A DNA stretch of 33,720 nt from an uncultured Spirochaetia bacterium (GTDB taxonomy: Bacteria > Spirochaetota > Brachyspiria > Brachyspirales > Brachyspiraceae), in NCBI GenBank assembly GCA_947040495.1, contig CAMRBQ010000017.1, positions 1-33,720 of the forward strand. The letters run 5' to 3'. Shown here piece after piece: positions 17,845-25,076 of the stretch; the stretch's first letter is position 1; the number at the start of each line of letters is the position of its first letter. The translations under genes and the position numbers were made by a program. The notes under the pieces are model-generated. The model had not been told where the DNA came from. It worked only from the letters and a program-made list of their open reading frames with translations, and ran no database searches.

Positions 17845-20702
17845 TATATATTATTCATCAATTTTGAGCCAATTATTTGTATCATATATATTATCTTTAA
17901 CATTGTAAACATTTCCTACATCATATTTATGAGTGAACTGAAATATTTCAGAGGTAAATACTTTTATACCATTATCTTTATAGTTGTTTGTAAAAACATT
18001 ACCGGTAAATGGATTAGCAGGCTCTTCTAAATGACTGGTCGCTATGAAAGGAACATCAGCTATTGTCATAAAATTACTACTATTTCCCAAAGGATGCTTG
18101 GAATTAAAATCCTTCACCAAAAGCAAAGAAGCAAATGCCCTATAATTCCACAACTCCTCTGTATTATTCTCTACAGTAAGAAATCCTTCTCTACCATGAT
18201 CAGATACTATGATAATTTTTGTATTATCATAGACATCATTTTCTTTTAGAAAGTTAAAATAATTCACAAGAGTCTCTAACGAGGCAACATGAGCATAATA
18301 ACTTCTCGCAGAAAACTCTGTTAGAAAATAATCCAAGTCGTCTTTTGGCACATCACTAATAACAGAAGAACTTCTATAATCACTATTAAAATTATCAGGG
18401 TCATGAGTTATATCAGAATGCATCATATTAAAATTATTACCCTCTTTCTTGGTATCTGTCATCGATTTCAAAGAAAGCATTAATGCATAGGTATGCATAC
18501 TACTAATCTTAGATACTACTAAATTTTCTCCAGTTGCAATATACCAACCATCTCCATCATAAAAATCATGCCTTAGAGGCAATGGCAGTATTCTAAATAA
18601 TGAAAACCTCGAAAGTTTATATCGAAAATCGGTTATAATATTTGTACTTATATTTGTATTTTCAGTATCAGAAATATTATATTGAAATATTTCATTCATA
18701 CCCTCTTCTATAATTTCTACTGTAATATTATATGCTTTTATATTTGTATATTTATTAAAAATAGATAAATCTGGAACCCATGAGCCATTGGCATAGGTGG
18801 GCGCAAATGTAGCTGCAGAATAACCTATATCTGAAAACAGCTTAGGCATAACTAGTAATGCTTCATTATGAATAGCCCAAGTATTAGCATTATCTCCCAT
18901 TTTATCATTATTTTTATATATATCATATGGAGTATATTCATAACCACCATACAATGCTTGAATTCCAGGAAATGTATACATTGTAAAAGAAGTTGTATTT
19001 GTATAAAATATAAATCCTTCCATTTGTTCTTTAAGTTGAGGCATCCTTTTGAAAGCCTCTTCAAAATAGATTGGACTACCTCTATCTAATATTATTATAA
19101 ATATATTTTCACCATCTTTTGAATAATTAAATATACTAGATTTTTCCGAAACACTTATCTCACTACTCTTTGCAATATTTGATAATAATTTTTGCTCTCT
19201 ATCGATATTAACAAATTCATATATAGATACTGCTGTCAAAGACAATGATATAATTGAAAATGCATACTGTAAAAATATTATTTTTTTATGTTTAAATATT
19301 AAAAAAAGTATAACTAATAATAAAACCATCAAAAATATATTCAATATAGATTCTTGAATATCGGCCTTTAATCTATATGCAAAATCAAAAGAAAAATTTG
19401 GATTTATTGTTCCATAATTGCCCTGCAACAAAAATGTATGAATAATTGATATAAGAGCCAATAATGATATAACAAAAACTACTATGTCTTTTAATTTATG
19501 AGAAAGCATCATATAGATACCAACAGGATAAATAAAAAATATACCAAAATAAATACAAAAATTAATTAGTACCAAATAAAATGGTTTTGCAAATTCCTGT
19601 GGCGAAGAACCTATTAATAACAATGGAATTAATAATCCAATCAATATAGTAAGAGATGATGAAGATAGCAGTAATAAATTAAATCTTTTTTTATCCTCTA
19701 ATATTCTAATAGAATGCACAAAACGTTTAGTATAGCATTTTAACAGATATATAAAGAATAATAAAAACCATACAATAGCCATATCAAAATAAGTTTTTTT
19801 ATGAAGAAGCATTGGGCTATAAATATATAATATAGTCATAACCACTATTACTAGACTATAAATTAACAAAACAAGTTTTATTATTAATTTAAAAATATTA
19901 AATGATTTTTTGTTCGAATGAAGTTTCGTCCATAAATAAATAATTTTATTCTTGTTATAGATAACAATATTTTTCAACAATGAAAAGGCACAATTTATTG
20001 TCCAATACAATAACATCACTGCAGGGCTGTTATATAGCAATATTAAAAATATTATACTCATCGAATATAATGACAATTGCTCTTTCAACATGAACTTATT
20101 ATTTCTATCATCACACCATTTTTTGCTATCTATTTTTGTATACATATAACTTGAGAAAACACTAAAAAGTGTCATCACAAATGGTAAAACATTAATATTT
20201 ATATTATTTATTTTTATTAGAGCATCACTGTTACTTAGGCTTGTAATACCCATGAAACTGACTAAATTAAATCCTTCAACTGTTGAAAAAAAATTATATG
20301 CAGCAAAGAAAAAAGGGATTTGTATCAGAAGACCCATCGTTGATCTAAAAGCATATATCGCTTTGTAACCATTGATTCGATGGCATGCTTTAATTAGCAT
20401 ATATCTTTTATCGCCTTTATATACAGATTTTATTACATCTATTTCTGGCTTCATCTTCCTTTGGATAATATCTTCTTGTGCTTTCAACTTATCTGCTACA
20501 GCATAAATAGGTAATGCCAAGATATTTATTATAATACTTACAAAAAATAATGTGTTTATATAATTAGTTTTTGTATGTATAACAAAAAAATAAAATAATA
20601 TTTCTATCAAATATCTTACTGGATATATGAAAACATGAAAAAATATATCAAAAATCACTTCCATCAATTACTATCTCCCTGTCTCAAAAAAGCAGTTTAA
20701 TC
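17845..20702. repeat. 2858-bp direct repeat, copy 2
   Basis: This unit matches 10578-13435 at a constant 7267-bp offset. Both ends break sharply: the base before 17845 and the base after 20702 differ from copy 1. The single internal difference found is at 17868, 24 bp inside the left end. Confidence 0.95.
17851..20664 (-). CDS. YidC/Oxa1-like and sulfatase-like fusion membrane protein, copy 2
   Basis: The 937-residue protein is identical to copy 1 except for Leu in place of Phe five residues before the C-terminus (NNWLKIDE against NNWFKIDE). The architecture is therefore the same: a YidC/Oxa1-like N-terminal part with the groove Arg replaced by Asn, about seven added helices, then an extracytoplasmic sulfatase-superfamily domain. 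The same start choice applies (ATG at 20664, or TTG at 20667). It lies directly upstream of the MCE operon in the same direction, 131 bp before the permease ATG. Its upstream DNA beyond 20702 differs from that of copy 1, so the two copies may be expressed differently. A promoter-like TTGTTG-17-TATATT lies at 20729-20757. Confidence 0.85.
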   Translation of the reverse strand: MEVIFDIFFHVFIYPVRYLIEILFYFFVIHTKTNYINTLFFVSIIINILALPIYAVADKLKAQEDIIQRKMKPEIDVIKSVYKGDKRYMLIKACHRINGYKAIYAFRSTMGLLIQIPFFFAAYNFFSTVEGFNLVSFMGITSLSNSDALIKINNININVLPFVMTLFSVFSSYMYTKIDSKKWCDDRNNKFMLKEQLSLYSMSIIFLILLYNSPAVMLLYWTINCAFSLLKNIVIYNKNKIIYLWTKLHSNKKSFNIFKLIIKLVLLIYSLVIVVMTILYIYSPMLLHKKTYFDMAIVWFLLFFIYLLKCYTKRFVHSIRILEDKKRFNLLLLSSSSLTILIGLLIPLLLIGSSPQEFAKPFYLVLINFCIYFGIFFIYPVGIYMMLSHKLKDIVVFVISLLALISIIHTFLLQGNYGTINPNFSFDFAYRLKADIQESILNIFLMVLLLVILFLIFKHKKIIFLQYAFSIISLSLTAVSIYEFVNIDREQKLLSNIAKSSEISVSEKSSIFNYSKDGENIFIIILDRGSPIYFEEAFKRMPQLKEQMEGFIFYTNTTSFTMYTFPGIQALYGGYEYTPYDIYKNNDKMGDNANTWAIHNEALLVMPKLFSDIGYSAATFAPTYANGSWVPDLSIFNKYTNIKAYNITVEIIEEGMNEIFQYNISDTENTNISTNIITDFRYKLSRFSLFRILPLPLRHDFYDGDGWYIATGENLVVSKISSMHTYALMLSLKSMTDTKKEGNNFNMMHSDITHDPDNFNSDYRSSSVISDVPKDDLDYFLTEFSARSYYAHVASLETLVNYFNFLKENDVYDNTKIIIVSDHGREGFLTVENNTEELWNYRAFASLLLVKDFNSKHPLGNSSNFMTIADVPFIATSHLEEPANPFTGNVFTNNYKDNGIKVFTSEIFQFTHKYDVGNVYNVKDNIYDTNNWLKIDE

Positions 20703-20723
20703 TTAATTTAATTTAGCAATAGT

Positions 20724-20751
20724 AGTTTAATATATTTTTTAAATAAATCTA
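20724..20751. repeat. 28-bp direct repeat on the right of YidC-sulfatase copy 2
   Basis: This sequence is identical to 17758-17785. It lies between the start of copy 2 and the end of the 267-residue gene. The base after it begins a -35-like TTGTTG that the left-hand repeat lacks. Confidence 0.85.
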
Positions 20752-20757
20752 CAACAA
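20729..20757 (-). promoter_or_regulatory. Possible promoter for YidC-sulfatase copy 2
   Basis: The minus strand reads TTGTTG (20752-20757), a 17-nt spacer and TATATT (20729-20734). The -10 is inside the 28-bp repeat and the -35 is immediately outside it. Before copy 2 arrived this could have been the MCE operon promoter. Confidence 0.45.
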
Positions 20758-20759
20758 GT

Positions 20760-21563
20760 TTATATTTTCTCTTGTTTTTTTATATCTTCATTCAACTTTT
20801 TCTTCCAAAGGTCACGTACCTTTTTCTGTTCACTCGACTGGTCTGCTTCACCCAAATAGGCATGTATGACACGCAAAGCATCAGATAAATTTATTGCAAA
20901 ACGCATGTCTTCTACATTTTTATCTTTAAGTTCATATCTTTTTCGATACTGTTCTGAGCTCTCTGCCAACAATCTTTTTGTAAGTTTCATATGATTAGAT
21001 CTCTCTACATAACCTACAGCACCAGGTTCTAAAAGGCGTATAAATGATTTAAAGTTTATCATGTTTTTTGTAAGAAGAGCAAAACGCCCCTCTAGTTCTA
21101 CAAAGTTCCATTTCCATTTTGAGTTCTCGCCATAAAAATATTTCACATAATCTATCATATATCCAAGTGAACATATAAAATTATATTTCCATTTATCATC
21201 AAACTTTCCTTCCAAGGCTTCATGCACCTCTTCATTATAAGACAAAGATTCATCTGTTGCATTTCCATAGACATCTTCACATAATACGATAACCTTGCTT
21301 ACAAGCTTTCTGGCCTCATTTAATTCACCTTCCATTTTTATAGCCAAAGTACCATATGATACAGAATTGATAGCATAATGATATGATGCTTGTATAAGAG
21401 ACATAAAAGCTATATCTATTTTTTGATCCAAATTAGCCTCTTCAGAATCTTTTATTTTCTTTTCAATATCTATAATTCTCTTTTCAAGACTTTCAATCTT
21501 ATCTTCGTACTCCCTCTGCTTTTCTTTACACTGCCCCCTCAATGCCTCTGTTACTTTAACCAT
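20760..21563 (-). CDS. Helical protein of unknown function
   Basis: I do not recognise this 267-residue protein. Residues of about 10-45 form a strongly charged coiled coil (KEKQREYEDKIESLEKRIID and on). The rest is predicted mostly helical, with aromatic-rich segments such as KWKYNFICSLGYMIDYVKYF and a charged C-terminus ending LWKKKLNEDIKKQEKI. There is no signal peptide and no membrane segment, so it is probably cytoplasmic. AGGAG lies 8 nt before the ATG and supports the start. It is divergent from mnmE, with 133 bp between the starts, and lies upstream of YidC-sulfatase copy 2 on the same strand. Confidence 0.7.
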   Translation of the reverse strand: MVKVTEALRGQCKEKQREYEDKIESLEKRIIDIEKKIKDSEEANLDQKIDIAFMSLIQASYHYAINSVSYGTLAIKMEGELNEARKLVSKVIVLCEDVYGNATDESLSYNEEVHEALEGKFDDKWKYNFICSLGYMIDYVKYFYGENSKWKWNFVELEGRFALLTKNMINFKSFIRLLEPGAVGYVERSNHMKLTKRLLAESSEQYRKRYELKDKNVEDMRFAINLSDALRVIHAYLGEADQSSEQKKVRDLWKKKLNEDIKKQEKI

Positions 21564-21660
21564 TATGAAAACTCCTAACTACATAGATGTTGAAATTATC
21601 GTCAATACATATGAGAACTTTTAATTTTACAATTGCAAAATATTATGTATAAAAATAATT

Positions 21661-21689
21661 TTGACTTTTTTCTCTTATTAAAATATAAA
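21661..21689 (+). promoter_or_regulatory. Sigma-70 type promoter of mnmE, predicted leaderless
   Basis: TTGACT (21661-21666), a 17-nt spacer and TATAAA (21684-21689) form a near-consensus promoter. The expected transcription start, about 7 nt after the -10, falls on or beside the ATG at 21697. No Shine-Dalgarno is present before the gene. Confidence 0.65.
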
Positions 21690-21696
21690 TGTGAAT

Positions 21697-23082
21697 ATGA
21701 ATTATTCATTAGATGACACAATTGTAGCATTATCAACACCATATGGTAAATCAGCCATAGCCGTTATACGCATATCTGGCAAAAATGCATTAAACATAGC
21801 ATATGATATATCTGAATCTGTAAAGTCGAAAAATAATATTAATAATTTTAAAAGCCATAAAACGTACCATGTAGATATAAAAGATGATAATACTATTATA
21901 GATAATATACTCATGCTTATTATGAAAAGCCCAAATACTTATACAACAGAAGATACTGTCGAATTATATATTCATGGCAGTATACCCATTATAGAGCGGG
22001 TTATAAATCTAATCATAAAAAAAGGGGCAAGGCTCGCATCAAAGGGTGAGTTTACATATAGAGCATATATAAATGGCAAAATAGACATAAGCGAGGCTAT
22101 GGCGATACATGATTTAATCTCATCGAATAATTATCTTGAGGCAGAAGCTAGTGTCTATAAAATGAAAGGTCGATTAAAAACAGAGGTTGATGCAATAAAA
22201 GAAGCACTAACAGATACACTTATAAGAATAGAGGGCGAGCTTGATTTTCCTGAAGATGAAACTATTGAATTCTCATATGACGATATTTATAAATCATTTA
22301 TAAATTTAAAAGATAAAATTAATTATATAATTAATGCCTCTAATGTTGTAAAGAAATTTATTAATGGAATACATATTGCAATCATTGGAAAAACTAATGT
22401 TGGAAAAAGCAGTATATTTAATATGCTACTTGGTATGGACAGATCAATTGTAAGCAACATAGCTGGCACAACAAGGGATAGCCTACATGAATGTATATAT
22501 ATTGATGGCATCCCATATTATTTAATGGATACGGCAGGGTTTCATAATGAAACCGAAAATGAAATTGAGCAAATGGGTATTGAAAGGGCGATAAAATGTT
22601 CTAACGAAGCTGATATTATAATTGCTGTATTTGACTATAATAAAAAATTCTCCGCCGATGATATTGCTATAATAGAATTTCTAAAAATAATAAAAAATAA
22701 AAAAATAATATTTGTATTAAACAAAAGTGATTTAGAAAAAACTATAGACTATTATTTTGAAAATAAAAAAACAATTTTACTTAGTGCAAAAAATAAATTA
22801 GGCAAAGATGAATTAATACAATCAATAAAAAGCATTATAGAAAAAGATGATATAGAATTATTAAAAAAAGAAACATATATAAATATTCAAGAGCAAAGAT
22901 ATCTTGAACAAAGTATCGAAGCATTAGATAACTGCCTTGTAAAAATTAGCGACAAAGAAAACCTTGATATAATCGCAGAAGAAGCTCGTACTATAACAAG
23001 ACTTATAAATAATATAAGCCACCCTACTACGGCAGATGATATTATTGATGAAATATTTTCTAAATTTTGTATAGGCAAATAA
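21697..23082 (+). CDS. mnmE: tRNA uridine-5-carboxymethylaminomethyl modification GTPase MnmE
   Basis: The 461-residue protein acts with MnmG to modify U34 of several tRNAs. The N-terminal folate-binding domain begins DDTIVALSTPYGKSAIAVIR. The central helical domain is interrupted by the G domain: IIGKTNVGKSS (G1), GTTRDS (G2), DTAGFH (G3) and NKSD (G4). The C-terminus ends FCIGK, carrying the conserved Cys of the CIGK motif. A GTG two codons upstream (21691) is the other possible start. I prefer the ATG because the promoter places transcription start there and no ribosome binding site supports either. Length is normal for the family. fmt follows after 129 bp with its own promoter. Confidence 0.95.
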   Translation: MNYSLDDTIVALSTPYGKSAIAVIRISGKNALNIAYDISESVKSKNNINNFKSHKTYHVDIKDDNTIIDNILMLIMKSPNTYTTEDTVELYIHGSIPIIERVINLIIKKGARLASKGEFTYRAYINGKIDISEAMAIHDLISSNNYLEAEASVYKMKGRLKTEVDAIKEALTDTLIRIEGELDFPEDETIEFSYDDIYKSFINLKDKINYIINASNVVKKFINGIHIAIIGKTNVGKSSIFNMLLGMDRSIVSNIAGTTRDSLHECIYIDGIPYYLMDTAGFHNETENEIEQMGIERAIKCSNEADIIIAVFDYNKKFSADDIAIIEFLKIIKNKKIIFVLNKSDLEKTIDYYFENKKTILLSAKNKLGKDELIQSIKSIIEKDDIELLKKETYINIQEQRYLEQSIEALDNCLVKISDKENLDIIAEEARTITRLINNISHPTTADDIIDEIFSKFCIGK

Positions 23083-23155
23083 TTTTTTTATTATATTTTT
23101 ATTATAAAAGAAAATAGTATCGCTAATTCATAAATATTTCTATTTTAAAAAAGTA

Positions 23156-23184
23156 TTGAAAATAAAAGAATTATGTATTAGAAT
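23156..23184 (+). promoter_or_regulatory. Sigma-70 type promoter of fmt
   Basis: TTGAAA (23156-23161), a 17-nt spacer and TAGAAT (23179-23184) precede fmt. Transcription would start near 23191, giving a leader of about 21 nt. Confidence 0.6.
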
Positions 23185-23211
23185 AATAGTAAAATAAAGG
23201 TTAGGTGATTA

Positions 23212-24153
23212 ATGTATAATATTCTCATCGCAGGCTCAACAGATTTTACAGTTGTTTGTATAAAAGAAGCATTGCAAAATATAAATATAAATCTTGCGGG
23301 CATTATAGCACCCGAGGATGTAAAAAAAGATAGAAGTGGTAAAATTACACTATCGCCTGTAAGCGAATTTGCAAAAGAAAAATGCATCCCTCTTTTTAGA
23401 CCAAATAATATAAATGACATTGAATTTATAGAAAAAATAAAAGAACTAAACATAGATTTATTTATAGTGGTTGCCTATGGACAGATATTATCTGAGGCTG
23501 CGCTTAACATCGCAAATATACAGTCTGTAAATATACATGCATCACTTCTACCTACATTTCGTGGGGCAAGCCCTATAGAAGCCGCTTTATTAAATGGCTT
23601 TACACAAACTGGTGTAACATTACAAAAGATGAGTATCCGACTTGATGAAGGTGATGTACTCTTACAAAAAGCGATAAAAATAAAATCTGACAGTGGATAT
23701 CAAGAGCTTTATGAAGATGTAAAAATTGCTGGCGGCTCATTGCTCGGTCAATTTTTAAACAATGTAGAAGGCTCTATGGAAAAAGCCCAAGTACAAGATA
23801 AAAGAAATGCAACATACTGTAAAAAAATAAAAAAAACAGAAGCCAAACTAGATTTTTCTAAAAAGGCTCGCGATTTAAATAATCAAATTAGAGCATATAG
23901 TCTATGGCCTGTCAGCTACTTTAATTACAATGATATTGTTATAAGGGTATATAAAGCCCGTGTCAAAGATGGCACGAAATCAGAAAATGATAAATATGGT
24001 GAAATAATAGAAATAAACAATGAAGGCATATATATACAAACATCAAATGGCATTCTAATAATTACAGAGCTACAAAAAAGTGGTAAAAAGCGTCAGAATG
24101 TAAAAGATTTTATAAATGGAACAAACATAAAAGTGGGCGATTATATATCGTAA
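23212..24153 (+). CDS. fmt: Methionyl-tRNA formyltransferase
   Basis: The 313-residue enzyme formylates Met on initiator tRNA using 10-formyltetrahydrofolate. The N-terminal Rossmann-like domain holds VVAYGQILS and the signature NIHASLLPTFRGASPIEAAL, with the catalytic Asn and His, followed by TGVTLQKMSIRLDEGDVL with the catalytic Asp. The C-terminal tRNA-binding domain runs from about 205, including RAYSLWPVSYF. Length is typical. A weak TTAGGTG lies about 4 nt before the ATG. The stop is at 24151-24153, so the last 13 bp overlap the converging 186-residue gene on the other strand, leaving no space for a terminator between them. Confidence 0.95.
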   Translation: MYNILIAGSTDFTVVCIKEALQNININLAGIIAPEDVKKDRSGKITLSPVSEFAKEKCIPLFRPNNINDIEFIEKIKELNIDLFIVVAYGQILSEAALNIANIQSVNIHASLLPTFRGASPIEAALLNGFTQTGVTLQKMSIRLDEGDVLLQKAIKIKSDSGYQELYEDVKIAGGSLLGQFLNNVEGSMEKAQVQDKRNATYCKKIKKTEAKLDFSKKARDLNNQIRAYSLWPVSYFNYNDIVIRVYKARVKDGTKSENDKYGEIIEINNEGIYIQTSNGILIITELQKSGKKRQNVKDFINGTNIKVGDYIS

Positions 24154-24701
24154 ATATTTGATTCTTTCTCTTCTTTATGGTCAATAAGATTCATAGCAAG
24201 TATGAGCTCTACCTCACCAATGGGCTTATTTAATTTATGAGCAATATCATCACTAGAAAAGCCAAGTTTATACAAATCTAATATAAAATTTTCCTTATTT
24301 GATGCATTCATCTTTTCTTCCAAAGGCTCATCAATTAAAGCTGAGTACATAGGCTGCTTTCTCATATTCAATTCTTGATTATAAGAAGAGTATTGATTTT
24401 CTATAGTCTCTTTATTTTTATTGCCATATTTTTTTATTTTAAGCCTTTTCTCTTTTTCATCAACCTCTCTAAGTATCTTTTTGGCTCTAATTGTCATATT
24501 TTCAAGTAAACTAATATTTGAAAGCGACAGATGATTAAACTCTTTCACAAGGGCATTAATTTCATCTCTAACTATAGAAATTGTCTCCTTTTCTAAACGC
24601 TCTCTTGCTCTAGACATTATATATATATAAAATAAAGGCAACACAACAACTAATACAACAAGTACACTCATAATAGAAAAAATTATATTCATAAATATCA
24701 T
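24141..24701 (-). CDS. Membrane-anchored coiled-coil protein, last gene of the flagellar operon
   Basis: The 186-residue protein starts with one membrane helix (about 5-28, ISMSVLVVLVVVLPLFYIYI-like). A charged helical or coiled-coil section follows to about 100, then a low-complexity linker. The C-terminal motif resembles a small helix-turn-helix (DLYKLGFSSDDIAHKLNKPI, then GEVELILAM). This layout resembles DUF6115-type proteins often found next to flagellar and chemotaxis genes, a tentative match. The start overlaps the upstream stop in an ATGA. A second ATG at 24692 has TTGGA upstream and is also possible. It converges with fmt and the two stops overlap by 13 bp. A role in flagellar assembly is inferred from position only. 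Confidence 0.65.
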   Translation of the reverse strand: MIFMNIIFSIMSVLVVLVVVLPLFYIYIMSRARERLEKETISIVRDEINALVKEFNHLSLSNISLLENMTIRAKKILREVDEKEKRLKIKKYGNKNKETIENQYSSYNQELNMRKQPMYSALIDEPLEEKMNASNKENFILDLYKLGFSSDDIAHKLNKPIGEVELILAMNLIDHKEEKESNIYDI

Positions 24702-25045
24702 CCAAACAAATCGATATGTTTTCCTTTTATATTTTCATCGTCATTATCATTATCAACGACTGTATCAAATATCTCATCATCATTATCTCTATATTTTTTT
24801 TTACGATAATGCATAAATCTTGTATCTTGATCTTTTTTATGTTCTTTTCTTTCTTTAACTAAATTAAGTTCGGTCGCTTCTTCATTTTTTACAACAGTAG
24901 AATCTTTTTCATATGAATCTTTACTTATATCTTTATCTTCCGATTGAACAGAAAGACTATAGGCAGCTACCTTCGCATGCTCTATTTTACCGATATGCCC
25001 TTGCTGCATATATAATTGCTTTAAATCAAGTGGAGCTACAGGCAT
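24698..25045 (-). CDS. Small charged protein of the flagellar operon, unknown function
   Basis: From the ATG at 25045 the protein has 115 residues. The start MPVAPLDLKQLYMQQGHIG, continuing KIEHAKVAA, looks like a conserved helical segment. The remainder is highly charged and low complexity, with basic (RKKKYRDND) and acidic (DNDNDDEN) patches and a short end HIDLFG. It is probably cytoplasmic and partly disordered. A TTG eight codons upstream (25069) would extend the frame, but AAGGG lies about 7 nt before the ATG. It lies 31 bp after the FapA-like gene, and its stop overlaps the next start (ATGA), so it is translated as part of this operon. I do not recognise the family. Confidence 0.6.
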   Translation of the reverse strand: MPVAPLDLKQLYMQQGHIGKIEHAKVAAYSLSVQSEDKDISKDSYEKDSTVVKNEEATELNLVKERKEHKKDQDTRFMHYRKKKYRDNDDEIFDTVVDNDNDDENIKGKHIDLFG

Positions 25046-25076
25046 AACAAAGCCCTTTTTTCCTTTCAATATTTAT

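Noticed and set aside
10578-20702. Composite transposon bounded by insertion sequences
   Set aside because: The flanking repeats encode a membrane fusion protein, not a transposase, and show no terminal inverted repeats. The arrangement looks like gene duplication, not an IS-bounded element.
23083-23155. Terminator after mnmE
   Set aside because: The region is T-rich but shows no GC-containing hairpin.
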